Shown one piece after another: positions 35,983 through 47,296 of a stretch of 64,000 bases of DNA. The notes beneath the pieces are model-generated. The model did not search any database. It saw only the letters and a list, made by a program, of their open reading frames with translations, and had not been told where the DNA came from. The position numbers and the translations under genes were made by a program. Position 1 is the first letter of the stretch; the number at the start of each line of letters is the position of its first letter. This DNA comes from Lutjanus erythropterus (lineage: Eukaryota > Chordata > Actinopteri > Lutjaniformes > Lutjanidae), in contig CM034599.1 in the NCBI GenBank assembly GCA_020091685.1, positions 3,069,641 to 3,133,640 of the forward strand. The letters run 5' to 3'.

Positions 35983-36293
35983 GTTAAGCTCCAAAGAGAA
36001 AAATACCACCGTTGTTGACTTTTTTTTGGTGCATTTCCTTCACTGCAACTCTATTTTACATTATCCACTGGACAATTCCCATCACATGGTTTTGTTGTTG
36101 TAATTTGGAAAGAGGTTCCTTTAATTTAAGCAGCTGTTTTGACGCCAGTTCATTCAGAGGTCAGGGGTTAGAGAAACACTGTCAGTGAAAACTGCTGAGC
36201 TCTGCCCAGTTAGTGTCATTCAAAGGTAAAATAATAGGTGTAGTTCTACCGGCAAACCTTTTTTCTGTTGCATGCAACCAAAAAACTATTGCC

Positions 36294-37341
36294 TTAAAGG
36301 GACAGTTCACCCCAACATCAAAATAACATATTTTTCCTCTTACATGTGGAGCTATTTGCATATCTAGACAGTTCTGGTGTGAGTTGCAGAGTTTTGGAGA
36401 TATGAGCCGTATAGATGTCTGACTTCTCTCCAGTATAACGGAACGAAATTATACTCAGGTTGTGGTGCTAAAAGTGCCAAAAATACATTTGAAAAACTCA
36501 ACAGCAATGTCTCTTTCCAGAAATTATGACGCTGTAACTCAAGATAATCCACAGACATTGTTGTGAGCAGTTTCATGTAGAAACTACTTTCTTTCTAACA
36601 AACACCAGTGTTGAGTTTCTGAAAGTGAGTAAATAATTTCTAAATCTTCTCTTAAATGTTCTCGACCACACAGCATTTTTCAGTGTTGGCTTCTCCATGT
36701 CACTCATATTAAACTACTGAGTTGTCTGTAACTCTGTAAATCAGTAACTTTAGCTAATAGCACTAGCATGCATGACAGATCCTGCAACGCTCACATAGCC
36801 AGACCTCTCTCCACAGCGCTCGGCAGTGGATTAAAGTCTGGTTCACATTCACATTATCATTCTGCTAAAGGAGAAAAAAATGCTCTGGGTTGTTTGTATT
36901 TCTTTAAATCAATCACAGTCGTCTTGGGCATCGCTAAGCCCAGGATGCAGTGACAGTACCCCTGCAAAACAGAGGCAACTTGTTTTGATGCAGCATTTTC
37001 AAGTGAGGAGACGAGCCCTGGATTTAAAATGGTCAAACCCCTGCAAAATAAAAGTTAAGAGCCACTAACTTGTTTACATTTGTACCATTAGCAACCAAGG
37101 TGCTAATTTGCCATTTGCTGGACAGACAAGTGTATTAAATGTAGATGATTGAAAGTGAAGCTACTGCAATGGATTGATTTAAATATAATGCATGCATTTT
37201 ATGTCAGGTTCAGAAGCCGCACAAAATGTTTCCGATGACTGCAGTTTGAGAGCCCCTGGTCTAGATGGATAAATAGCACCATAAGTAAGATGAAAAATAT
37301 GTAATTTTGTTTATGTATTTTGGAGTAAACTGTCCCTTTAA
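36294..37341. mobile_element. complete TTAA-flanked MITE ('AAAGGGACAGTTCACCC' family), 1048 bp
   Basis: Both ends carry TTAAAGGGACAGTT and its complement. The inverted arms remain similar for about 75 bp, including 'acatatttttcctcttac' and 'gctatttgcatatctagac' with their complements on the right. TTAA at each outer edge is typical of piggyBac-type target sites. The interior encodes nothing recognisable. Partial copies lie at 29568 and 51565. Confidence 0.85.
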
Positions 37342-37832
37342 AAGAAGAAAGAAGCACTGCAACAAAGGAGACACCGATCAATTTGCAGTGATGAATTGTG
37401 GCTTTGGATATTCGATCTATGATCTTGGGGAAAAAACAGAGTACTCTATAATCTAATCTCTCCAGCACTGAGAGACAATGAGTGAAAAACAGCAGCAGCA
37501 TTTTCTTTTATGTTCACAGAGCAGCATTCAGGTGTTGCTCTGGGTGAGGTCTGACGGATGTCAATTAAAGGGCTATTTAAATATTTAAGCAACAAAGTTT
37601 GCAAGTCGTCCCTCGGGTGCAGTTATTGGAGCGGGGGGTGAATGCAGCCTCAGCTCTCCGAGGAGCAGCTGAATGCCAGGCAGGCGGTGTGGATAGTTGG
37701 GAGGCATCACGTCTTGGGTTACAGTGTGAATTAAAGCTGACACTAAGAAGCGCTCCTCACAATGACCTGCAGAAAACAGCAGACAAAAGAGTCTATTTTA
37801 AAGCAGGACAAAGGGGAGGTTAGTGGAGATAC

Positions 37833-38015
37833 CTGAGCCCAGGCTGGCCTAGTCAGCGTGTCTGTGGAAGGACGAATGGCTGGTGCCGCGGGACCACCGC
37901 AGCTAGACCCGGCGGGAGAAGAAACACACTGAAAAAGCACATTCCTGCACCAAAAAAAGACATATGACACACACAAGAATATCCTAAGCACAAGCTGTAA
38001 TTTGTAAGACATCAT
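37833..38015 (-). CDS. possible first coding exon with signal peptide, copy 1
   Basis: Read on the minus strand, a double ATG at 38015 opens a 61-codon frame beginning MMSYKLQLVLRIFLCVSYV. It ends RPSTDTLTRPAWAQ at a consensus donor (CTCAG|GTATCT). The hydrophobic N-terminus looks like a signal peptide and the rest is proline/serine-rich, so a secreted product is conceivable. It is closely related to the copy at 39203-39373, but the middle has an indel that shifts and then restores the frame, so the residues after the signal differ. I do not recognise the family, and a non-coding repeat with incidental open frame remains possible. Confidence 0.3.
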
Positions 38016-38136
38016 TTTTGGTATTAATATCAGGCCCAGTGGGGTGTCAGCTTAGGCCCGGTGGGCCATTGGGCTTGCAAAACACTGGGGGAAACCATGA
38101 ACGTAAACTAAATGTAGAATATTTTAACCACTTTAC

Positions 38137-38909
38137 CAGAGGTTGAAAGTAACAGACTACAAATACTTAGTTACTGTACTGAAGTAGAGTTTTCAGGTAT
38201 CTATGCTGTACTCAGCAAGATGTAACAAGATGAAAATTCCATAAAAAAAAAAGAAAATGACACAAGAACAATTAACAAAAACAATGTAATAAGATGAAAC
38301 TGACATAAAAGAGAAACACAATGTAACAAGACAAAATTGTTGTAACAAGAGTAACACGATGTAATAATGCGAAAATGATGTAGTTAGACTTAACAAGATG
38401 AGACAAGATAAAAATGACATTAAGATGAAAGCAACATAATAAGATGAAAACAAAGTAAAACATGATGTAACAAGAGATAACAAGATGAAAATGACACAAC
38501 ATGATGAAAACGAGTAAAGAAGTAGAATCAGTACTTCCAAGTTTACCAAAATCTTTTTTTAAACAAATATACAAGACAAAAACACTGCAAAAAAAACCCT
38601 CCAAAATATGAAAAGGACACAACAAAACATAACAAGATGAAAACGACGTAACAAGAAGAAAACAGCGTAACAAGACATAACAAGATGACAACAAATTAAC
38701 AAGACGAAATGCTGTAATGACACGGTAACAGCATTAAAAGACGAAACACAACATACAAGACGAAAACGATGAAAACAACATAACAAGATGACAACAACGT
38801 CACAAGACAAAACCAATGTAATAAGATGAAAACAACTTCTATACTTTGGTAAAAGTAAAAGTACTGAGTCTTTTTTATACAAGTATAAGATGTACTTTTG
38901 CCTCCTCTG
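38137..38909. mobile_element. hAT-type MITE with internal minisatellite
   Basis: The left end CAGAGGTTGAAAGTAACAG and right end TTTTGCCTCCTCTG are inverted and Tol2-like, with 'ttagttactgtactgaagta' just inside. Flanks CACTTTAC (38129-38136) and TGCTTTAC (38910-38917) match at 6 of 8 bases. The interior (about 38215-38835) is a degenerate tandem array of roughly 18-20-bp units of the type 'taacaagatgaaaacgacg'. The serine/leucine-rich minus-strand open frames arise from this array and are not genes. Confidence 0.75.
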
Positions 38910-39069
38910 TGCTTTACCTTGCCACCAGACAGTCTTTTGTGAACTAAACCTTTAAAACACTTAAGTCACACATTAAGACAAACTAACTAACCAACTGAGG
39001 CAGCAGCCAGTAGACCAGCAACTCCTGTGTCTGTGAAGAAAAAGTTTTGCCAAAGGAGTCTGGTTGCTT

Positions 39070-39180
39070 TGGGGAGAGCAATATTTGGCTTATATAACAT
39101 CCGTCATAAAAAGCTGTGTGATAGTGAAGTAAAGCGGTGAAAATATTCTAAATATAGCATAGACCTAAACTGATATTGAC
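39070..39180. repeat. ~110-bp segment duplicated at 40540-40650
   Basis: Shares 'atatttggcttata', 'gtaaagcggtgaaaatattctaaatatagcatagac' and 'taaactgatattga' in the same order with 40540-40650, at roughly 80 percent similarity by eye. The unit is probably a dispersed repeat. Confidence 0.7.
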
Positions 39181-39202
39181 TTTTTTTTTTTTTTTTTTTT
39201 AC

Positions 39203-39373
39203 CTTAGCCCAGACTGGCTTAGTCAGCGTGTCTGTGGAAGGACGAACGGCTGATGCCGCGGGACCGCCGCAGCTCGAAGAAAAAGCACATTCCTGCACAC
39301 CCATAACACCAGAAAAGACATATGACACACACATGAATATCTTGAGGACAAGCTGTAATTTGTAAGACATCAT
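39203..39373 (-). CDS. possible first coding exon with signal peptide, copy 2
   Basis: On the minus strand a double ATG at 39373 opens 57 codons starting MMSYKLQLVLKIFMCVSYVF and ending RPSTDTLTKPVWAK, at a donor (GCTAAG|GTAAAA) followed by a poly-A run. The N-terminal 25 residues resemble a cleavable signal peptide (SGVMG-VQ). Differences from copy 1 in the ends of the exon include conservative changes (R/K, L/M, A/S, I/V). No downstream exon with a matching phase-0 start was found, and the gene family is unknown. Copy 2 looks the less disturbed of the two. Confidence 0.35.
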
Positions 39374-39429
39374 TTTTGGTATTAATATCAGTGTTGTCAG
39401 TGGTGTGACTGGTGTTCTGCGTTTGTGGT

Positions 39430-39433
<4 letters not shown>

Positions 39434-39498
<65 letters not shown>
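39434..39498. repeat. (CA)32 microsatellite
   Basis: About 65 uninterrupted bases of CA; the poly-CV minus-strand frame over it is an artefact. Confidence 0.97.
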
Positions 39499-39500
<2 letters not shown>

Positions 39501-40539
39501 AACATGATTTCATAACAGTTCAAAACAGAGGGAGATTGTCAGCGATCTGTTATGTTCCCTGGAGGACTTTGTCATCTGAAAAGCATATTTAACCTTTCAG
39601 ATCTTTTCAGAAATGTAATTTTCCCCGCAGCAAAACTTACTCAATCATTACTATTGACATTTTGTGATGAAATTTACATTACCAAAAATACTTCAGAGAA
39701 CGCTCCAGCTCTCTCGTAGCAACCCCCACCCCCACCCCCACCGACTCCTCCTGCCTATGAATGCTTGTGAATTCCACAAGAGTTTGTGCTATCTCCCTTC
39801 ATCTGCTGTCACCATGGTCCTCAGCATGCTTTCACCTCCATCCTAATCCCCCACTTCATCTGAAAGTCAGGATGACAGCTCTGGCTCTTGTCCTCTCTCA
39901 GTGCCTGTGTGTGTGTTTCGATTTTTCAACAGCATCCACCTGCTCTTAGAGTTGGGGGCTGCAGGTAAGCAGGTAGAACTAATTGTTGGGGTGACTGGGA
40001 TCTTCATGCTCAGTTACTAAAATCAATTATTTTGTTAACAGGCATTTCTATCTACCACTGTTTGCCCCTGGCGCCAGACTGAGGCTGAGCCTTTTCTAAT
40101 GGGAAACTGCCCATACATGAGCCACATATCACTCTCTGCAAAGCAACCAGACTCCATTGCTAAAAGTCATTTTGTGTCGCAGAACACCAGAGTTACTGGT
40201 CTACCGAGGCCTTGATCAGTTCGGTTTTTTGTGTTATTGTGTGATTTCAGTCCAAAGTGGCTTTTTAAAACACCAAAGTCACACAGTGACACAAACAAAG
40301 TGATCGAGGTGGTGGTAGACTGTCAGATGTGCTGATCATGTCTGTATTGTGTTGGTCTGTCCAGGACTACATCTGTGCAAATCAGGGTCAGTATCTAGAC
40401 ATCTAACAAGGAGATGTTTTTCTCTATGTAATTACACAAATAAATAGATATGTAACATATTTGTTATTGTTATTGGAAAGAAAGAGCATGCAAAAGAGTT
40501 TTATACACTAAACTAGTGCAAACCCTCTTTAAGAGGCAG
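39499..40539. other. non-coding stretch
   Basis: Short overlapping frames only; a small C-rich run ('cccccacccccaccccc') lies near 39724. No exon supported. Confidence 0.5.
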
Positions 40540-40650
40540 AGTGATATTTGGCTTATAACTAGTTTTCCATCAGAAAAGGATGTCTGATTGTAAGGTAAAG
40601 TGGTGAAAATACTCTAAGTATAGTGTAGACGTAAACTGATATTGATTTTT
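40540..40650. repeat. second copy of the 39070-39180 segment
   Basis: Diverged direct repeat of 39070-39180, ending 'aaactgatattgattttttt'. Confidence 0.7.
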
Positions 40651-40873
40651 TTAGGTAAGTAAGATATGTTTTGCTGCTGATCCTGTCCACAGCAGCACAT
40701 TGCTTAGTTTCCTACACCAGTACTTTGCTTCTCCAAAATGGGGGCGTGTCGACCTCCATGTACTGGAGGTAATACACTGACTATGGATAATTACCTCATA
40801 CAACCCCTCTTCAAAAAAAAAATCAGACTTATCTCTTTAATAATTGATATACTACTTCTGTTCTTTTTTACAG

Positions 40874-40949
40874 ACAATAGATCATTTGCTTCTAGCCACG
40901 CTGACATTGTCCTGGATGAAGTAATTACTTTCTGCAGACGTCTCCCAGG
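40874..40949 (+). CDS. candidate exon, fourth from the 3' end of an unidentified gene
   Basis: A strong acceptor ('ctgttcttttttacag') precedes 76 nt open as (x)NRSFASSHADIVLDEVI then TFCRRLPG. The proposed donor (cccagg|GTGCAA) is weak. It ends in phase 2, exactly what the exon at 46460 needs, and the joined peptide reads as amphipathic helices, as in armadillo/HEAT-like proteins (inference). Reading through without splicing reaches a stop after ten more bases, so a terminal exon is the alternative. Confidence 0.4.
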
Positions 40950-43788
40950 GTGCAAAGTGTCCTGACGACAGCCACATTCTTAAAGCGGCGCTCTGAGGGT
41001 CACTCAGCTCACTCTGGTACCAAACTGGACTGTTCAGAATACCATCTGAAACACTATCTTTGCATTCACTGTGTCACTTTCTCTCCTGAAGTATTCACAA
41101 AATACTCTTGGCACTTTGTGAAACACAGAGGAGGAGCTGCAGTCTTAAAGACGGTTTACAATGAATGCCAAATGCTATCAAGCTAACCACTTAGGGCTTG
41201 GTAGGAAAGTTTGCTTTCACACTGTGAAAATAACAAGACTGTGACACAACTTGCCACAATCTAGACGGGTAATTAGAGGAAAAGTGCCACCAAGTCAAAG
41301 AAAACTAGAGCCTCCTTATTTGAATGTGGCATTTAACTGGATATAAAACAATGCAGACAGCACTGTTAGGTGTAAATGGAAGTGAGACTAACAATGGATG
41401 TGATGACACATGATGGATGTCAGAACTTGTGAATGTTGTTCACCACCAGCTTTTATCAGAGAAACGCTGAAATTAAAATCTAGGAATGTCACTGCAACAA
41501 CAAAAGGATTTATTGATTTTTCTCAATAATAATTAATATGATCCTATTATTATTATTATTATTGTTATTTGGGACATCACATGTATGCATTTTAAGCTGA
41601 AGTGCGTCATGTAACGCTGTTTAGTCCAACACATTTTATGCATTTTGGAAATGGTAACAATAATCAGGTGGTCTTCCTCATTATATTTCAGCAGCCTTTG
41701 TCTTCATGGTGATCTTCATCACAGTTAATGTTGTGAAACAGTTAAGTGCATTATATAACTAACATATGTCCGCTTCTTCAATCCTCAAGAATCTCAAGCA
41801 AAGATTTAATTCAGTTTTCTTGTGATAATCACATAGTTAAAATTCTTTGTCACTGTTATTATTCCTTCTTTTGACTCTGGCCATGAAAAGATCTCAAAAT
41901 CCACCCTGCATCATTGTTCTTTCTCAGGAACACATGTTTTCATGGCCGGAGCAAACAGGAGGGATAATTACAGCAACCAATAACAGTTTCAGTGCACACA
42001 GGGGCAGGTGAATATTGATTTAAGACAGTTTTGAAAAATGATTAACCTGTCCTTTAATCATTGCAATATATGTTTTGTAATTTGCGACTTAGATTGTTTT
42101 ATTGATTATGTACAAATGATTCAATAATAACAGAACATCTTTATAAATAACATGACAGTTTCTATATTCATGATGTATTATTTTCCATGTAATCTGTATT
42201 TCCTATAATTAAAAAACAATCCAATATATTTGACAATACAAAACATCAAGATATTAAACCTGTATTTAAGCACAAAAAGTCAACAACAACAGCCTTTTTT
42301 CACAGCAGGAAAAGCACAGGTGTACTAATAACAATAACCATGGCTCCGTTCAATTCAAGTGTCCCAGTGAGCCACGACAGTGAGCCAGCATGCACATTAC
42401 CGGGACCCTCGTTAATTTGCACCTGTGCTTCTCCTACTATGACAAGTCAAAATGTCTTCATGATTTAATGTTCAATTAATTATACATTTTTAATTCAGTG
42501 TTCAATATGATAGGCTACCGGTTTAATTAATAATTTCTTAATGACATTGAAGTTTTAGTGGTGAGTTTGTATTGACACATGTTTTAATATGAAATGCAAA
42601 GTGTGGTAAGAGCACACAGTCAGACAGAGGAGCCCCAGCAGGAAACCAGCAGCTTATATGTCTCCGGTCTCTGCTGATTAACATGGATAACTGTGACCCA
42701 CAGAACGGGTGAGGATTCCTGTCTAATTGAATTACTGTCAGTCTCCCAGCCTCCAAATATTGTCTTGAACTTATACCCCTCTCTGTTGCCAGAAACTGTT
42801 TACATTATATATGATGGAGATTGTTTTTTTCCTTTCAACCTAACTGCTGTTTAGTTTTAGGCTCTGGTTTATGTAATCGGCAACTACTTTGGTTACATGT
42901 ATGTTCTTGAACCATACATCTGAGCTATAAAATATTCTTTTTTTCACAGCAGCCATTTTGAAATGAAATAGTAGTGTGAACAGAGGTGTTACCAACGCTG
43001 CTAATTAAAGTTTGTTCTATTCATGTCAGGATGCTGCTCACTGGAAAGGCTCTGCTACACTAAATTTCACTGCCATGAAAAGGTCTATTCTTGCTGCCTT
43101 CAACTGGAACTTGTGAGCTTGCATTTACATGGGAACGTGAGTACTTGATATACTTGGCATTTAAGTGGTTAATTGTGGGAACACTGTCAGGCAATGGCAG
43201 CATGGACACCAAAACTTTTGGCGTCTAGAATTCGCAGAGGCTAACGATTTAGCAACAAGCTAATGAGTGATGAGTGCAATGCAGGAAATGCAAGAAAAGA
43301 TGAGGTTGTTGGGAATATCAACATTTTCCTCAGACATAAGAGTATGAAGAAAAACTAGTCATGACTAAAATTACGATATGATAACTTCCCGAAAAATTAA
43401 CTTCCATGACTCTCCTTTCTGACAGGGTCAGTGTTGGAGGTTGTGAATGCCACAAGAGGGCAGCGTTCTGATGAAAATGGTCAACACAGCCCCATCTGAA
43501 GGCACCAATAGTCAACAAATAAAGCCCATATGATAGAGATATGTTGCCTACAATAAAAGTGCATTCTTTGGGAAAGACAATCAAAAGTTGACTTTTTACT
43601 TGACTACGCAAAACTGAGCACCTGCACTGATGTGGCCTCAAAATATTAAATTGAAAAAGACTTTTATATGTGTTCTGTGGGAGAGTACTAGGGCCAGGCA
43701 TAAGGGAAAAAATAAGAGGAGGAAGATTTTTTTAAATTTAGAGTAAAGTTAAAATGCCAAGAATAAAATCGAACTTTCAGTATTTCAA
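40950..43788. other. non-coding stretch (putative intron)
   Basis: AT-rich with an ATT microsatellite at 41548-41567. No splice-bounded frame or recognised repeat otherwise. Confidence 0.5.
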
Positions 43789-43789
43789 T

Positions 43790-43823
43790 ATTCTTATATC
43801 ATATGTATATATGATATAAGAAT
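43790..43823. repeat. 15-bp-arm perfect hairpin
   Basis: ATTCTTATATCATAT (43790-43804) and its exact complement (43809-43823) flank a GTAT loop. It is AT-rich, so cruciform formation is plausible but no function is evident. Confidence 0.9.
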
Positions 43824-45213
43824 ACATAAAAAAAGACATAAATCAGAGGAGGAAAGCTTTTTTATTTGTTTTTGTAGATTTCTTTGCATTTTGAGAAAAA
43901 AGTGGAAGTACTGGGAACACTGACATACATAAAGATGGACAACAGTTCTCCACTGCCTGCTACTGTACAAAAATGAGGCCAAAATCTCATAAATATGAGC
44001 GCTGCCCTCTTGCACTGGTTACATCATTTGGAGCCAGAGTCTGTGTGGAGACCTCAGCTGTCAATCATGATGTGAACCTCCTTTTTATAGCTTCAACTGA
44101 TCAGACAAAATAAACACTTCAAACATCAGCATGGTAAAATTCCATAAACCGTCTCTGAGAAAAATGCATTTTTTAATGTATTTTTCCCCATTTACTAACA
44201 TGGACTACCTGCAGCCAGCCACCATGGGCAATCATTTGGCGTTATGTTGCATACGAGCACATGCTGGTTTTGGGAAGTAAAATCAAAGCAGGCTTTGTCT
44301 TAAGACACAGTAGCGACTTGATAATACAGAAGTACACACCTCCTGTGTTTTGGTCCCAAAATCATCAGATTTTTGTATTCAATACAGCTTAACTCATGAG
44401 GGCACATGGAACTTAAATCTGGAGCTGTGATCTAGTGCAGGGAGGACAGAGGTTAAAGGAAAACTCATCTCTGAGTGTGAGTCTCATTCTTATGTTGAGG
44501 CCAAAGTCATGTCACTTATTGCATTGCTCTGGAATGAGGTGCAAAAACATGGCTGCCAGCCCTGTTCCCCCTCAGGCCCTTCAAAACCCAGAGGCAGGAC
44601 TTATGTGCCGTTTCATGCATGTTATCCACTTTGCATCATAGGAAAACACAATAAAGACCCCTCAGCAATACGGGCCTCCAGCGGATAAACAGCTCTGTTA
44701 TCACTTGTTAGCATCTAGCAACAGTTCCCTTTAATATAAAATGCATTTGACTTGGACATTCAAGTCACAGCGACATGAACGTTGTATTAAATATGCATAT
44801 CTCAAGTGTCCATGTCTGATTCCAAAGTGGACCGTCAAAGATTTATGGCACCATTGACCCTCATTGCTTTGCTGCTTCCTCAAGAGAACCTGCCACAGGC
44901 TGCGTGCCAAATGCTTTAAAATTTAAAGAGGTGATGAAGAAACTATCCAGAGGAGACAAAAACACATCAGTTCTGCCACAATAAGACTTTTCTCTTCCTT
45001 CCTTCCAGCCTCTTCTTTCCAGTTGATCTGTTTTAGCCAGAACTCTCAGTGCCAGCAACGGCAATGAGTTGACAACCGGCCGTTCAGAATTATGTTTGTG
45101 GTTTCGTATTTGGAAAGCCTGGGAAAATCAGATGAACTTTTCTCTGTAGAATCCCTGCAGGACCTCCAGTCTGGATGAAATGAAGAAACCTTTGGCTTAC
45201 CTTCTAATAGATA
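43824..45213. other. non-coding stretch (putative intron)
   Basis: No exon or named repeat supported. Confidence 0.5.
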
Positions 45214-46290
45214 CACTCTCAGAAATAAGGGTTCTTCGTGAAGGGCTGAGGTTCTACTCAGAACCATTTGTGCCTGAAGAACACTTTTTTGAAGAAAATG
45301 TTCATCAAGAGTTCTTTGTAAGACTCTGGATTACATTAAGAACCCTTTTCATTCAAAGAAGAAGAAAGAGAACTTTGAAGATTATCGAAGACAATTCATT
45401 GTACTTGTGTTCTTGTGCTTTTGCCTCCTCTGTAGAACACAATATGGTTCTTTGTAGAACCCCCAGAAGACAACTGGGTTATAGGTGAACCTATATAAAA
45501 AGGGGTCATTTTAGATGCCGTGGGTGAGTTCTAGATGAAATCTTTGGAATGTAAAAGTCTCTGTGGAACCACCTGGGTATGCTCTAGATGCCTGTAATAC
45601 AAAAGGGTTCTTGGTGCATATCCACCAGTTTAAAGTGGAACAACTGTATATGGTTCCAATATGACTCACCCAATGAAAACCAACGGGGAACCAATTTTTC
45701 AAGTTCAGAACCGATGGAATGATGGAAATGTTACCCAGTTCTAGAACTGGACTGGGGCTGGTTTCACGTTGTTGCAAGAGGCCTATCATAGAGGGTTCTG
45801 GGTGGAACCTTTCGCGTATGGTTTCAGGTATAACCCTTTATGTTGGGTTCAAGGTAGAACCCCCTGAAAGGGTTCCAGGTGGAATCTCTGTAAAAGGTTC
45901 TACCATGGTGCTTTCCCCTAAATAAGCTCTGGTTCTTGAACCGTTCCATTCAAGATTCTCTGAGCCTTGGTGCTATCTCGTGAACCAATCCATGTTTCCA
46001 CCAGTTATGAGTGGAACCACTGTAATCAATGATGTCATCAACAGAGAGTGCTGCAGAACATGACACACTCACTTTGGTTCACGAGGAAAATTTGCTATTT
46101 TTCTGGTTCCAGGTGGGAAGCAACTTCCAACCCCATTTATTTTTGGTGGAAATTGTCGAAATGGTTTGAAATTAGGTCCAGAGTGGGTCTGGTTCCTTGT
46201 TGGTGGAAAAGGTCTACCAGGAGCCAAAAAGGATTCTCCTATAGGGACAAGCCAAAGAACCCTATATGGTTCTAGTGTAGTTCTTTGATG
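45214..46290. mobile_element. GGTTCT/AGAACC palindromic array C
   Basis: About 1.1 kb of the same palindrome-based units as arrays A and B. A perfect GGTTCT(N4)AGAACC lies at 45250-45265. The left edge CACTCTCAGAAATAAGG matches array B. The right terminal repeat seen in array B is not clear here, so this copy may be truncated. Predicted peptides (for example 'GGISVKGSTMVLSPK') are artefacts. Confidence 0.7.
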
Positions 46291-46459
46291 CAATGATGTG
46301 TAAATGTCCAGTACACACCAAGACTGCAGATATTGGAGACTCCATCACTGTGAGCACCATGTGAACAGCTTTGTTTATGTGCCTGTTCACAGACTGCAGG
46401 ATGAAGGAGGCTCAGGGACGGTTAGGGGAGATTTTTTTTTTTTTTTTTTATGTTTTCAG

Positions 46460-46540
46460 GCTGTTTGCTGCGAGCAGAACACCTGCATTTCTCCGGGCTC
46501 TGGAGGACTCTGAATTTGACCTCCGCGTACGAGTAAAAGG
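46460..46540 (+). CDS. candidate exon, third from the 3' end of an unidentified gene
   Basis: A T-rich tract ends in a good acceptor (tatgttttcag), followed by 81 nt open as LFAASRTPAFLRALED then SEFDLRVRVKG, ending at a donor (aaaagg|GTATCC). The peptide has the look of an armadillo/HEAT helix pair ('FLRALEDSEFDLRVR'), but this is inference and the family is not identified. It starts one base into a codon and ends in phase 2, which fits the 40874 exon upstream and the 51175 exon downstream. The intron upstream contains array C; the downstream intron is 4.6 kb. Confidence 0.55.
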
Positions 46541-47296
46541 GTATCCAACTTCTTCAAAATGTCAGAATGCCACATAAATCTATTGTTCCTGACATGTTCT
46601 CTCCACTGAGGCTAGGATAAAGAAACACCTCTCTAAAAGTGGCGAGGCTGACATACTTTTCAAAGAGCAATGGAGGAAACAAGAACTCCCATATTCTCAC
46701 AGCAGCTCTCTGATTTGTCCACACTTACTGGTAAACTGATAAAGTACTGTGACAATACCTCTGGAGTGTCTCATAAATGCTGTGTATTGACCTTAAAGCA
46801 TTTGCTGACCACAAACAGAACTACGAGCAGGGGTGGGGGGGTTCTCTCCTGTGGGTATAGGAGATGATTTTCTCCGGCAGGCACACAGGATCACTGTCTT
46901 GGTACTCTAAGCTGACCTTCCTCAGACAGCAGCACCTTCCATTGCTCCAGGCCCTCAGCCCTGAAAATCTCTCCTCTCTGCAGGATGGATTGGGTTCCAG
47001 GACCCTCTCCTCTCCTGGGACTGACCCAACCCGGGGAACAGGGGGCTTTCATGGGAGATCACAGGTGCTTATATACAAAATGGCAATTTTCTTCGTCCAT
47101 AATTCCATGTTACTGCATTACCAGATCTTATCGTGAGGCCAGTATCTCATTCCTGAGGTTTTAGACGTTAATGAAAGATGCTTTGCCTCCGGCCACTGGG
47201 GGCTAAATCAACAAGCCTAGGATTCCTGTTGGCCTTTGTAGGAGAATACCAAAGGCAAAGAGCAGACCGAGCTGAGGTCAGCTTGTATGCAATCTA
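46541..47296. other. non-coding stretch (putative intron)
   Basis: A locally GC-richer open frame at 46864-47070 ends at cacag|GTGCTT. Its phases do not fit between the flanking exons and it is not called. Confidence 0.4.

Noticed and set aside
38193-38882. Serine/leucine/cysteine-rich minus-strand frames up to 140 codons
   Set aside because: Produced by the 18-20-bp minisatellite inside the MITE.
46864-47136. 90-codon frame with an acceptor-like start and GT after CACAG
   Set aside because: Phases do not fit between the flanking exon candidates, which already join in phase with each other; donor GTGCTT is poor.
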